This document shows positions 44,920 to 54,092 of a stretch of DNA of 64,000 nucleotides, one piece after another; the first letter of the stretch is position 1; every line of letters starts with the position of its first letter. Under the pieces are notes generated by a model. That model did not search any database and was not told where the DNA came from. It saw only the letters and a program-made list of their open reading frames with translations. The DNA comes from Sunxiuqinia indica. GTDB taxonomy: Bacteria > Bacteroidota > Bacteroidia > Bacteroidales > Prolixibacteraceae. The stretch spans positions 178,910 to 242,909 of the forward strand of contig NZ_WVEM01000009.1 in NCBI RefSeq assembly GCF_009847015.1. Reading direction: 5' to 3'. The position numbers and the translations under genes are program-made.

Positions 44920-45711
44920 TTATTTTCTGTTTCTTTCCAGTTGCCTTTTCACCTGCTCATCTCTGTTAAAAAAGAATGAGTTAAAACCACTGGTATCTGA
45001 CCGGTCTACTTTCCTTTTAAAACTGAAATAAAAAACAAGACGAGCCTCCAGCGACACACCTCTTTTAAGGTGCTCGTTCACAAAGTAACCCGACTGCTCC
45101 AAGTCCAGTTTATTCACTGCTTTTCCAAAATCGTGTGAAATTACTCCCAGAGAAAGCTGTACAGCATTTGAATTTTCGAAATCAGAATGATAACCAACAG
45201 AACCACCCCAGTAAAAATGAAAGCCGGAAGTTGTGCCTGCGGTTGAAAAATCCTCCTTATCATTATAAAAAACAAAACGAGCCTTGCTGGCAAAAGATTC
45301 CAGCTTGCCAATTCCTTCCAGAAAAAATCCACCACCAGTCGTTTCAAAAATGGTATACTTTGGTCGTAAATTGAACGAAACCCCGGTTAAATTGATTTGC
45401 ATGTGCGCCACATCAAGAAATTGCTCAGAATACTCATCTTCAAAGCCACCAATGGAAAGATCAACTCCTAATCCCAACGACCATGAATCATCCAGAAAGA
45501 ATTCATATCCACCTCCAAAACTCGCCAGCCCTATAATGTCGTTTCCAATCTCATCAAGTCCGTTGGCTGTGCTTCGGTTATCTAAAGAATAAACACCAAT
45601 CGAAAAATAAGGCATCCCGATTTTCTGACGATCAGATTGCGCCATGGCAACTAACGACATCATAAAAAAAAGAAAAATGAGGATTGGAATCTGTTTCACG
45701 TGGCCTTGCAT
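44920..45711 (-). CDS. outer-membrane beta-barrel protein, hypothetical
   Basis: A 263-residue protein with a signal peptide (PILIFLFFMMSLVAMAQ, cut near residue 24) and alternating beta-strand sequence: FSIGVYSLDNRSTANG, SLGLGVDLSIGGFEDEY, INLTGVSFNLRPKYTIF, FLEGIGKLESFASKARFVF, FHFYWGGSVGYHSDF and a late strand VSLEARLVFYFSFKRK. Last about 35 residues are charged. This is the porin-like fold of Bacteroidota small barrels, but no family is recognised. It borders the A/T repeat stretch. Confidence 0.65.
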   Translation of the reverse strand: MQGHVKQIPILIFLFFMMSLVAMAQSDRQKIGMPYFSIGVYSLDNRSTANGLDEIGNDIIGLASFGGGYEFFLDDSWSLGLGVDLSIGGFEDEYSEQFLDVAHMQINLTGVSFNLRPKYTIFETTGGGFFLEGIGKLESFASKARFVFYNDKEDFSTAGTTSGFHFYWGGSVGYHSDFENSNAVQLSLGVISHDFGKAVNKLDLEQSGYFVNEHLKRGVSLEARLVFYFSFKRKVDRSDTSGFNSFFFNRDEQVKRQLERNRK

Positions 45712-45823
45712 TTGTCAAAATTATTTTACTGCCAAGATACAACGCCAGCCGAACATAACAAAATTTAATTCCGGTTTTAGTTCAAGAAAAGCTTAAAGTG
45801 AAATACAAGAAAAACCAACACAA

Positions 45824-46252
45824 CTACTCCGGCTTTCCCATCCAGCTGATGGTTACCGGCTCCCGCCCCCACTCAAGAGCAGCGCCAATATCTTTACCCA
45901 TATAAATATCAATACGCTTTTCCCAGCGCCTGTTCATTTTGTCCAGCACCCGGTACTTACCCTCAAAACCTTCTATCTTCACTTTGGTTTGATAGGTCAA
46001 CCCCAACTTGATCAAATCTCTCGAAACGGCAATACACTTCATTCCGGGTCTAAGCGTATCGCCCCAGGCTCCAATCTCCGGATGGTCGGCATGTGTCTGG
46101 GCTGCAAGAGAATTAAACGCGGTAGCAACAACCTCCAACTCTTTTTTAACACGCCGATCACAACCAGACACAAAACACATTAGTCCGATCAGCACGGCAA
46201 TCAACCTGAACCATTTGGCTATTTCATATTTAAGGGAATTAATCACACTCAT
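45824..46252 (-). CDS. 3D domain-containing lipoprotein
   Basis: A 142-residue protein with an N-terminal hydrophobic segment ending in a lipobox-like FVSGC (Cys near residue 30) and then a 3D (Asp-Asp-Asp) domain: VVATAFNSLAAQTHADHP, GDTLRPGMKCIAVSRDLIKLGL, KYRVLDKMNRRWEKRIDIYM and ALEWGREPVTISW. The three acidic residues (SRD, VLD, RID) are the catalytic-site pattern seen in MltA-like and Rpf-associated peptidoglycan lytic enzymes. It is probably a periplasmic or outer-membrane lipoprotein acting on peptidoglycan, by family. It lies alone and divergent from queG. Confidence 0.75.
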   Translation of the reverse strand: MSVINSLKYEIAKWFRLIAVLIGLMCFVSGCDRRVKKELEVVATAFNSLAAQTHADHPEIGAWGDTLRPGMKCIAVSRDLIKLGLTYQTKVKIEGFEGKYRVLDKMNRRWEKRIDIYMGKDIGAALEWGREPVTISWMGKPE

Positions 46253-46493
46253 TGAATCTGTTATTAGTTATCTCAGCCCTTCAGACACTTATATAAACAG
46301 GTTATTTTATTCCTTTGTTGATAAAAATGCCAATTTCGAAACCGACTACTCCTTCAAACACCTGCTTTTTTCTACAATTTTCACAATACTTACTGCCTGT
46401 TCAAGCCTGACGACTAATCGAGTTAAAATATTCTTTTCAACTTCGCGTACTTGTTTGTAGTTTTAGGTTCATTTTTGCAGCTACTAAAACGAA

Positions 46494-47423
46494 ATGGACA
46501 AAGAGATATCGGACAAAATAAAAAAGAAGGCATCGGAGCTAGGACTCCTGGATTGCGGCATCTCAACCGCGAGTTACTTAGCGGAAGAAAGACCCCGACT
46601 GGAGAAATGGCTGAATCAGGGAATGCATGGCGAAATGAGCTACATGGCTCGAAATGTAGACATGCGACTGAATCCTCAACTGATTTTCGAAGGAGCTAAG
46701 TCTGTCATTTCTGTTTTGCTGAATTACTACCCGAAAGAAAAACAACAAAACGATGACGCCCCTGTGCTTTCAAAATATGCTTATGGCAAAGACTACCACT
46801 TTGTTTTAAAAGATAAGCTGAACCAATTGTTAACTTTTATCCAGGAAGAAATAGCTCCCTGTAACGGGCGTCCATTTGTTGATTCGGCTCCGGTGCTTGA
46901 TAAAGCCTGGGCTGCAAAAGCCGGACTAGGCTGGATTGGCAAAAACACCAACCTGATTTCGGTAGAGCATGGAAGCTTCTTCTTTATCGGCGAATTAATT
47001 ATAGATCTGGAATTAGAACCTGACAAAAAAGTGGTGCCTGACTATTGTGGCAAATGCACCCGTTGCATTGATGCCTGCCCGACTCAGGCAATTGTAGCGC
47101 CGCAACGAGTTGACGCGCGGCGGTGTATTTCCTATCAAACCATCGAATTGAAAGGGGAATTGGATGAAAGTTTGAAAAACCAGTTTCAGGATCGGGTATT
47201 TGGCTGCGATATTTGCCAGGATGTTTGCCCCTGGAACCTGAAATCAGAACCGCATCAGGAACCCGATTTTGAGCCACACCCCAGACTTCTGGAACTTTCG
47301 CAAAAAGAGTGGATGGAAATGGATCGTCCATTATTCAATGAACTTTTCCGAAAATCAGCGGTAAAACGCACCAAGTTTGAGGGCTTAAAACGCAATCTTC
47401 AGTTCATCTCATCGTCTGACTAA
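46494..47423 (+). CDS. queG: epoxyqueuosine reductase
   Basis: A 309-residue cobalamin-dependent iron-sulfur enzyme that reduces epoxyqueuosine to queuosine in tRNA. The N-terminal DUF1730-type domain (about residues 1-130) has [20 protein letters not shown] and [27 protein letters not shown]. The 4Fe-4S motifs are [16 protein letters not shown] near 180-195 and [12 protein letters not shown] near 233-245. The C-terminal part has [17 protein letters not shown]. Length is normal for the short bacterial form. Confidence 0.93.
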   Translation: MDKEISDKIKKKASELGLLDCGISTASYLAEERPRLEKWLNQGMHGEMSYMARNVDMRLNPQLIFEGAKSVISVLLNYYPKEKQQNDDAPVLSKYAYGKDYHFVLKDKLNQLLTFIQEEIAPCNGRPFVDSAPVLDKAWAAKAGLGWIGKNTNLISVEHGSFFFIGELIIDLELEPDKKVVPDYCGKCTRCIDACPTQAIVAPQRVDARRCISYQTIELKGELDESLKNQFQDRVFGCDICQDVCPWNLKSEPHQEPDFEPHPRLLELSQKEWMEMDRPLFNELFRKSAVKRTKFEGLKRNLQFISSSD

Positions 47424-47686
47424 CTCTCCATTCAATATTTTAAATTTCTGTCACGATTTTTTCCTGCAGGCAAAACCTGCTGTCCTTCAATGCATCGAAT
47501 TACTATCGCCCTCGATGTAACTACAAACCCTTTATATAATCATTTTTATCAACTATTTCAGTCGCATGAAGACATAATTAGATTAATTTTCTCCTATGTG
47601 AACATGTTATGAATTATCAATGATTTTACAATAAATCCATTGAAGTGTGCCCGACTATTCGTTATCTTTATAGAAAGCATTCACCT

Positions 47687-49699
47687 ATGGATTTACCACA
47701 ATTAATACAAAACGATAGCGGTTTGGAGCCATTTGCTCCGGTTATCACCTCACGAATCGAACGTGCAAAAGAAAAGGAAAAAGAGCTCACCCAAAACGGA
47801 TCGTTAAGAGATTTTGCCGGTGGACACGACTGGTTTGGGCTGCACAAAAAACATGACGGGTGGGTTATTCGAGACTGGGCTCCCAACGCCACCCAAATAT
47901 ACATGATTGGTGAGTTTAACGACTGGCAAGAGCAGGAACCCTATCGGCTGCAACCAATTGGAAACGGCCAATGGGAATTGCACCTTAGCGAAAATCAGTT
48001 AACACATGGTCAGCTTTATGCCTTCTCGATGCACTGGAACGGCGGACAAGGGAAACGAATACCCGCCTGGTGCAAAAGAGTGGTGCAGGATGAGCACTCC
48101 AAACTTTTCAACGCCCAGGTGTGGATTCAAGAAAAAGACTTCGAGTGGAAACACCCCGACTACCATAGAGCAAATGAAGCGCCCTTAATTTACGAGAGCC
48201 ATATCGGCATGGCCGGCGAAGCAGAGCGGGTACATACTTATAATGAGTTTCGTGAGCATACGTTGCCCTGGATAAAGGCTGCCGGATACAACACCATTCA
48301 ACTCATGGCCATTCCCGAGCATCCATATTACGGAAGTTTCGGCTACCACGTATCCAGCTTTTTTGCCCCTTCATCACGCTTTGGAACTCCCGAAGAACTA
48401 AAACAACTAATTGACGAAGCCCATGGAATGGGGCTGTCTATAATTATTGACTTGGTTCACTCGCACGCTGTAAAAAACGAGGTAGAGGGACTCGGGAGAT
48501 ACGATGGTACACGTTTCCAATTCTTTCATGATGGCGCACGCGGCGAACATCCGGCATGGGATTCTTATTGTTTCGACTATGGTAAAAATGATGTTTTACA
48601 CTTTCTGCTTTCAAATATCCGGTATTGGCTCGAGGATTTTAAATTCGATGGCTTCCGGTTCGATGGTGTAACCAGCATGTTGTATTACGATCATGGACTA
48701 GGAAAGGCATTCACACAATATGCCGATTACTACGATCAAGGAATCGACGATGAAGCCGTTACCTATTTCTATTTAGCCAATAAGTTAATCCATGAAATTG
48801 ATCCAAACTCATTATCGGTTGCCGAAGAAGTTAGTGGAATGCCCGGTTTGGCAACTCCTATAGATGATGGAGGATACGGATTCGATTACCGAATGGCTAT
48901 GGGGGTCCCCGATTTCTGGATCAAACTAATCAAAGAGGTTGCAGATGAAAACTGGGACGTAGGCCAGATTTTTTATGAGCTGACATCGAAACGTCTGGAT
49001 GAAAAGGTTGTAAGCTATGCTGAGTCGCATGACCAGGCATTGGTTGGAGATAAAACCATTATATTCCGATTGATCGACAAAGAAATGTACTTCAGTATGC
49101 GCAAGGATCAACCCAACCTAACCGTTGACCGGGGAATGGCTTTACACAAAATGATCCGGCTCGCCACGGCTACGACAGCAGGCGGAGCCTACCTTAATTT
49201 TATGGGTAATGAGTTTGGCCATCCCGAGTGGATCGACTTTCCGCGCGAAGGAAACAATTGGTCGTACAAAAACGCCCGACGAATTTGGAGCCTAACTGAA
49301 AACAAAGAATTACGCTACCACCTGCTCGCTGACTTTGACCGTAAAATGATGCAGTGGATCAGAGAAAACCACTTGATTGAGATTCCTGAAGTTTATCGGC
49401 GATTCGATAACAAAGCCGACCAGGTGTTGAGCTACCAGCGGGGTGACTTTTTGATGGTTTTTAATTTTAATCCCACGCAGTCATTTACCGATTACGGTAT
49501 CCCTTTGGAAGCCTCAAAGTACAAGATTTTATTTCACACCGACGAGGAATGTTTTGGAGGACAGGAACGTATCGATAAAAATATGATTTACTACACAAGA
49601 CCATCAAAAGGACTAAGCAGTCAGCATTATTTAAACTTATACCTGCCAGCCCGAACAGGAATTGTTCTGAAGAAACAAGCGTTTAAACGGATTAAATAA
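47687..49699 (+). CDS. glgB: 1,4-alpha-glucan branching enzyme, GH13 (eukaryote-like GBE)
   Basis: About 670 residues from the ATG at 47687 (a GTG at 47645 would add 14 residues before it). An N-terminal CBM48 domain contains GWVIRDWAPNATQIYMIGEF and NDWQE, followed by a GH13 barrel with catalytic nucleophile Asp in FDGFRFDGVTSMLYYDHG (near 326), general acid Glu in VAEEVSGMPGL (near 380) and third Asp in YAESHDQALVGD (near 448). A C-terminal beta domain follows. The VTSMLY, SGMPGL and NFMGNEFGHPEWIDFPREGN motifs are those of eukaryotic-type GBE1, unusual for a bacterial enzyme. It creates alpha-1,6 branches in glycogen. The next gene starts directly after its stop. Confidence 0.95.
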   Translation: MDLPQLIQNDSGLEPFAPVITSRIERAKEKEKELTQNGSLRDFAGGHDWFGLHKKHDGWVIRDWAPNATQIYMIGEFNDWQEQEPYRLQPIGNGQWELHLSENQLTHGQLYAFSMHWNGGQGKRIPAWCKRVVQDEHSKLFNAQVWIQEKDFEWKHPDYHRANEAPLIYESHIGMAGEAERVHTYNEFREHTLPWIKAAGYNTIQLMAIPEHPYYGSFGYHVSSFFAPSSRFGTPEELKQLIDEAHGMGLSIIIDLVHSHAVKNEVEGLGRYDGTRFQFFHDGARGEHPAWDSYCFDYGKNDVLHFLLSNIRYWLEDFKFDGFRFDGVTSMLYYDHGLGKAFTQYADYYDQGIDDEAVTYFYLANKLIHEIDPNSLSVAEEVSGMPGLATPIDDGGYGFDYRMAMGVPDFWIKLIKEVADENWDVGQIFYELTSKRLDEKVVSYAESHDQALVGDKTIIFRLIDKEMYFSMRKDQPNLTVDRGMALHKMIRLATATTAGGAYLNFMGNEFGHPEWIDFPREGNNWSYKNARRIWSLTENKELRYHLLADFDRKMMQWIRENHLIEIPEVYRRFDNKADQVLSYQRGDFLMVFNFNPTQSFTDYGIPLEASKYKILFHTDEECFGGQERIDKNMIYYTRPSKGLSSQHYLNLYLPARTGIVLKKQAFKRIK

Positions 49700-50716
49700 A
49701 TGAATCAATATTTTACTGAAGTTGAAATAAAAGATATCGGTTGGCACATCGACCATCGTACAAAAGTGATGATGATGGGCTCCTGCTTTTCTGAAAATAT
49801 AGGACAACGCATGAAACAATTGAAGTTTCAGGTTGACCTGAATCCGTTTGGCATATTATATAATCCGCAATCAATTTCGAAAAGCCTTCGCCTGCTAATG
49901 GAACAGAAAACATACACAGCCGAAGACTTAATTGAACACGATGGAATATGGCACAGTTTTGACCATCATAGCAGGCTCTCTTCTACAAGCAAAAAAGATT
50001 GTTTGAAACAAATAAATGATCAAATCCGACGTTCGCATGACCATTTAATAGAAAGTGAGTATTTAATTCTTTCGTTGGGAACAGCATGGGTTTTTGAGCT
50101 GAAAAACAGCGGGAAAATTGTCTCAAACTGCCATAAACTGCCGGCTGCAGAGTTTCATCGCTATCGTTTAAGTCCCAGCGAAATAACAAGTGATTACAAC
50201 GAGCTAATCTCTGAACTTTTAAGAATTAACCCAAATTTAAAAATCCTATTTACGGTCAGTCCAATTCGTCATTGGAAGGACGGAGCAGTTGAAAACCAAT
50301 TAAGCAAGTCGACTTTATTCCTGGCAATTAACCAATTAATAACCGATTTTGGAACAGCTCATTGCGCCTATTTTCCCTCCTACGAAATAGTCATGGACGA
50401 ACTGAGAGACTATCGGTTTTATGCTCCTGATATGTTGCACATTAGTGCGCAAGCAATTGATCACATTTGGAATAAATTCTGCTCAAAAGTGATTACTGAC
50501 GAAAGTCATAAAATAATAAAAAGTATTCAGAAGGTCATCAAAGCAATTGAGCACCGACCGCGAAATGTTCAATCAGAAACGCACCAAAAATTTCTGTTAT
50601 ATAACGTAAATGAGATAAATGATTTAATGAAAATTTTTCCGTTTCTTAACTTAGCAAATGAAAAAAAGTATTTTGAATTAAAGTTAGAAGAGCATCAGAG
50701 CAATTGTGAACAATGA
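49700..50716 (+). CDS. GSCFA domain protein
   Basis: A 338-residue soluble protein. The GSCFA (PF08885) motif is MMMGSCFSENIGQRMKQL near residues 25-42, with DLNPFGILYNPQSI next, then YLILSLGTAWVF near 115-126 and SPIRHWKDGAVENQLSK near 190-206. The family is a SGNH/GDSL-like esterase group of unknown function (the Ser of GSCF and the SPIRH segment match the fold). No signal peptide is seen, so it is cytosolic. Its ATG abuts the branching enzyme's TAA, so translation is coupled and a link to alpha-glucan metabolism is inferred. The following gene is glycogen debranching enzyme, after about 100 bases. Confidence 0.85.
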   Translation: MNQYFTEVEIKDIGWHIDHRTKVMMMGSCFSENIGQRMKQLKFQVDLNPFGILYNPQSISKSLRLLMEQKTYTAEDLIEHDGIWHSFDHHSRLSSTSKKDCLKQINDQIRRSHDHLIESEYLILSLGTAWVFELKNSGKIVSNCHKLPAAEFHRYRLSPSEITSDYNELISELLRINPNLKILFTVSPIRHWKDGAVENQLSKSTLFLAINQLITDFGTAHCAYFPSYEIVMDELRDYRFYAPDMLHISAQAIDHIWNKFCSKVITDESHKIIKSIQKVIKAIEHRPRNVQSETHQKFLLYNVNEINDLMKIFPFLNLANEKKYFELKLEEHQSNCEQ

Positions 50717-50731
50717 TTGGATTTCTTTCCA

Positions 50732-50739
50732 TAAATTTG
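50732..50739 (+). promoter_or_regulatory. candidate -7 box inside the glycogen cluster
   Basis: TAAATTTG, an exact TAnnTTTG match, 78 bases before the debranching enzyme start and just after the GSCFA gene. This suggests a second transcription start in the cluster. Confidence 0.4.
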
Positions 50740-50817
50740 TAGCAACCGCAACAATCTGATCTCCTAGATTATAAATATAGTAATAACTAATTGTGATTAA
50801 GCCCAAAGTTTAAAACT

Positions 50818-52764
50818 ATGAGCTACCTAAAATTCGATAAAAGTCGTTTAGTGAACTTGGAGTATTCTTTATCCAGAGAAGTTCTCCGTTCAAACCGAGC
50901 TGGTTCTTACATCAGTACAACTATTTCGGGATGTAACACACGAAAATACCATGGATTACTCGTTTGCCCGGTCGACGAACTGGATGGCGACAAACATGTT
51001 TTATTATCATCTCTTGATGAGACGATTATACAACACGGTGCCGAGTTTAACCTTGGCATTCACAAGTATGAAGGCGATTATTTCGAGCCAAAAGGGCACA
51101 AATACATTCGTGATTATGAGGTCGATCGCGTCCCTAAAACGACTTTTCGGGTTGGCGGTGTCGTGTTCAGCAAAGAGCGAATTTTAGTTCAGAATGAACA
51201 GCAGGTACTAACAAGATATACACTGGAGGAAGCCAATTCTCCTACCACATTGCGGCTAAAACCATTTATGGCGTTTCGTAGTGTGCATAATCTCAGCAAA
51301 GCAAACATGTATGCCAATACAAAATACCAAACGGTAGAAAATGGCATAAAAATGAAAATGTATGAAGGTTATCCTGACTTACACATGCAGTTTTCGAAAT
51401 CCGTTGAGTTTATTAGCGTCCCTGATTGGTATAAAGATATTGAGTATTTGAAAGAGCAAAACCGGGGCTACGACTACAAAGAGGATTTATTTGTTCCTGG
51501 CTATTTTGAAATGCCAATAAAGAAAGGTGAAAGCATTGTTTTTTCAGCCTCAACAACGGAATCAAACCCCAATTCATTTAAGACAAAATTTACGCGCGAG
51601 CTAAACAAAAGACCGTCACGGGACACATTCATGAGCAACCTCATTAACGCGGCCCAACAGTTCTTCATCATAAAGGATGATACGAAAGACATTATTGCCG
51701 GATTTCCATGGTATGGCTCAATACCCCGTCAAACATTCGTGTCTCTTCCCGGCTTAGCTCTCGAGCAAGAAGAATATGAATTGTTCGAAGATATCGTTGA
51801 CACCCAATTAAAAAACCTGAAAAATGGTCTATTCCCTCTTGTCAATGGGAAGCAAAATCTGGCCTACAATAATGTCGACACATCACTTTGGTTCTTCTGG
51901 GCTCTACAACAATATGCAAAAGAGACGAATAACCAGAAACACATCTGGACAAAGTATAAAAAGGAAATCAAACAGATCCTTGATTCATTCAGGAGTGGTA
52001 CTGATTACAATATCAAAATGGCCGAAAACGGGCTACTTGCAGGCTATTCTGACAATCTTGCCCTGACATGGATGGATTCCTATCTTGATGGGAAGCCGAT
52101 TGTGAACAGAAACGGTATGCCGGTTGAAGTTAATGCACTCTGGTATAATGCAATCTGTTTTGCGTTGGAGCTGGCAAAATCTGCCGGAGCTAAAAGCTTC
52201 GAAAAGGAATGGAAAGAGTACCCCGCTAAAATTGCAGAATCATTCATGAACGAATTCTGGTGTGATGAGCATAGCTACCTCGCTGACTCAGTTAATGGCG
52301 ACTATAAAGATTGGTCGATTCGCCCCAATATGGTTATTGCTGCAGCACTCGATTATACGCCACTAAACAAGGAACAGCGAAAGGAGGTTTTAGGAATCGT
52401 CAAGCATCAATTGCTTACTCCACGCGGATTACGAACATTATCGCCCAGAAATGCGGAGTACGAAGGCTCTTGTGCGGGGAGCGTTATTGAGCGTGAAAAA
52501 ACCTTGCACCAGGGAACAGCCTGGCCATGGCTGCTCATGTTTTTTGTAGAAGGTTATTTAAAAATACATAAAAGAGGAGGGATGCCTTTCGTCAAGAAAT
52601 TGATCGAAGGATTTGAGGAAGAGATGACTGAACACTGCATTGGAACAATACCGGAAAACTATAATGGCAACCCGCCGCACTATGGCAAGGGCGCCATATC
52701 TCAGGCATGGAATGTTGCGGCAATCATCAGGTCATACAAGTTAATAATTAATTTTTCAGAATAA
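50818..52764 (+). CDS. glycogen debranching enzyme (amylo-alpha-1,6-glucosidase)
   Basis: A 648-residue enzyme of the GDE_N/GDE_C (GH133-like) type. The N-terminal beta-rich domain (about residues 1-240) includes SGCNTRKYHGLLVCPVDEL. The catalytic alpha/alpha barrel (about 270-640) includes GFPWYGSIPRQTFVSLPGL, NVDTSLWFFWALQQYAKE, GRNG-like VNRNGMPVEVNALWYNAICF and the C-terminal EGSCAGSVIEREKTLHQGTAWPWLL. It hydrolyses the 1,6-branch glucose stubs of glycogen in the cytoplasm. It is transcribed with the following GT4 and GH57 genes, which together form the common Bacteroidota glycogen unit. Confidence 0.92.
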   Translation: MSYLKFDKSRLVNLEYSLSREVLRSNRAGSYISTTISGCNTRKYHGLLVCPVDELDGDKHVLLSSLDETIIQHGAEFNLGIHKYEGDYFEPKGHKYIRDYEVDRVPKTTFRVGGVVFSKERILVQNEQQVLTRYTLEEANSPTTLRLKPFMAFRSVHNLSKANMYANTKYQTVENGIKMKMYEGYPDLHMQFSKSVEFISVPDWYKDIEYLKEQNRGYDYKEDLFVPGYFEMPIKKGESIVFSASTTESNPNSFKTKFTRELNKRPSRDTFMSNLINAAQQFFIIKDDTKDIIAGFPWYGSIPRQTFVSLPGLALEQEEYELFEDIVDTQLKNLKNGLFPLVNGKQNLAYNNVDTSLWFFWALQQYAKETNNQKHIWTKYKKEIKQILDSFRSGTDYNIKMAENGLLAGYSDNLALTWMDSYLDGKPIVNRNGMPVEVNALWYNAICFALELAKSAGAKSFEKEWKEYPAKIAESFMNEFWCDEHSYLADSVNGDYKDWSIRPNMVIAAALDYTPLNKEQRKEVLGIVKHQLLTPRGLRTLSPRNAEYEGSCAGSVIEREKTLHQGTAWPWLLMFFVEGYLKIHKRGGMPFVKKLIEGFEEEMTEHCIGTIPENYNGNPPHYGKGAISQAWNVAAIIRSYKLIINFSE

Positions 52765-52788
52765 GAATAATAAATAAAACGGGAATCT

Positions 52789-54081
52789 ATGAAAGTATTA
52801 ATGTTTGGTTGGGAATTTCCGCCCCACATATCCGGGGGTCTTGGAACAGCTTGTTACGGATTGACAAAAGGGTTAGCTGAAAACAAAGATGTTGATGTCA
52901 TTTTTGTGGTACCTAAGGCTCATGGTGACGAGGATCAATCAAGCATGAAACTGGTTGGAGCAAATGAGGTTCCAATTACTAAAACGAAAGTCGAATTTAA
53001 AGACCTTCAGAAAAAAATTGAATACTACGAAGTTGAATCCGGCATGGTTCCGTACATGGATCCTGAGGAGTTCTGGAAACTCAGCAGCAAAAAATATTCT
53101 GAAAAAACCCGTTTTGTTGAGACCAACGAAGAAGGAAAAATTGAATTTTCGGGCACATATGGGAAAGATCTACTGCACGAAATCTATAAATACTCGCTAG
53201 TGGCGGAAGTCATCGCTCAGGAAGAAGAATTTGACCTGATTCACGCACACGACTGGCTCGCCTACCCCGCAGGAATCGCAGCAAAAGAAGCAAGCGGAAA
53301 ACCCTTAGTTATCCATGTTCATGCGACTGATTTCGACCGTAGCGGAGGAAGTGTCAATCCTCAGGTTTTTGATATTGAGCAAAGAGGCATGAATGCTGCC
53401 GATAAAATTATAACGGTAAGTAATTTAACCCGGAAAATTGTGATCGAAAAATACGGCATTGACCCTGCTAAAGTCACAACGGTATACAATGCGGTAGAGC
53501 CGGTTAGCAAGGAAGAAAAAGCCAAACTAAAAAAGGGTGTTGAAGATAAAATAGTTACTTTTTTAGGAAGGATAACCATGCAAAAAGGGCCTGAATATTT
53601 TGTTGAAGCCGCCAACCTGGTTTTAAAAAGAATGAAAAACGTTCGTTTCGTGATGGCTGGTAGCGGCGATATGATGAATCGCATGGTTCGTCGTGCTGCC
53701 GAGTTAAAAATATCAGACTACTTCCACTTCACAGGCTTTTTGAAAGGGGACGATGTATTTGACATGTTCCGGATGAGTGATGTCTTTGTCATGCCTTCAG
53801 TTTCGGAACCTTTTGGCATTGTGCCTCTTGAGGCTATGCAGACCAATGTACCTGTGATTATATCGAACCAGTCCGGCGTTTCCGAGATCTTAAAATATGC
53901 GGTCAAAACCGACTACTGGGACACTCACGCGATGGCTGATGCCATATACGGATTATTGAACTACCCCGGCATGTGGAATATGTTTATGAAACATGGAAAA
54001 GAAGAAGTGGATAGCTTGCAGTGGAAAAATTCGGCCCGCAACGTCCGCGATGTTTATAACGAAGCTTTAAAAACAGAATAA
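52789..54081 (+). CDS. GT4-family glycosyltransferase, probable glycogen synthase
   Basis: A 430-residue GT-B enzyme. The start VLMFGWEFPPHISGGLGTACYGLTKGL is the GT4/GT5 donor-acceptor N-domain with the GGLG loop. The C-terminal Rossmann domain has VTFLGRITMQKGPEYFVEA and FVMPSVSEPFGIVPLEAM (the E-x7-E catalytic pair). In Bacteroidota this gene sits between glycogen debranching enzyme and GH57 and is generally read as the glycogen synthase-like elongating enzyme, transferring glucose to an alpha-1,4-glucan. The donor (UDP- or ADP-glucose) is not predictable. It is 24 bases downstream of the debranching gene and 11 before the GH57 gene. Confidence 0.85.
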   Translation: MKVLMFGWEFPPHISGGLGTACYGLTKGLAENKDVDVIFVVPKAHGDEDQSSMKLVGANEVPITKTKVEFKDLQKKIEYYEVESGMVPYMDPEEFWKLSSKKYSEKTRFVETNEEGKIEFSGTYGKDLLHEIYKYSLVAEVIAQEEEFDLIHAHDWLAYPAGIAAKEASGKPLVIHVHATDFDRSGGSVNPQVFDIEQRGMNAADKIITVSNLTRKIVIEKYGIDPAKVTTVYNAVEPVSKEEKAKLKKGVEDKIVTFLGRITMQKGPEYFVEAANLVLKRMKNVRFVMAGSGDMMNRMVRRAAELKISDYFHFTGFLKGDDVFDMFRMSDVFVMPSVSEPFGIVPLEAMQTNVPVIISNQSGVSEILKYAVKTDYWDTHAMADAIYGLLNYPGMWNMFMKHGKEEVDSLQWKNSARNVRDVYNEALKTE

Positions 54082-54092
54082 AAAACAAGAAT

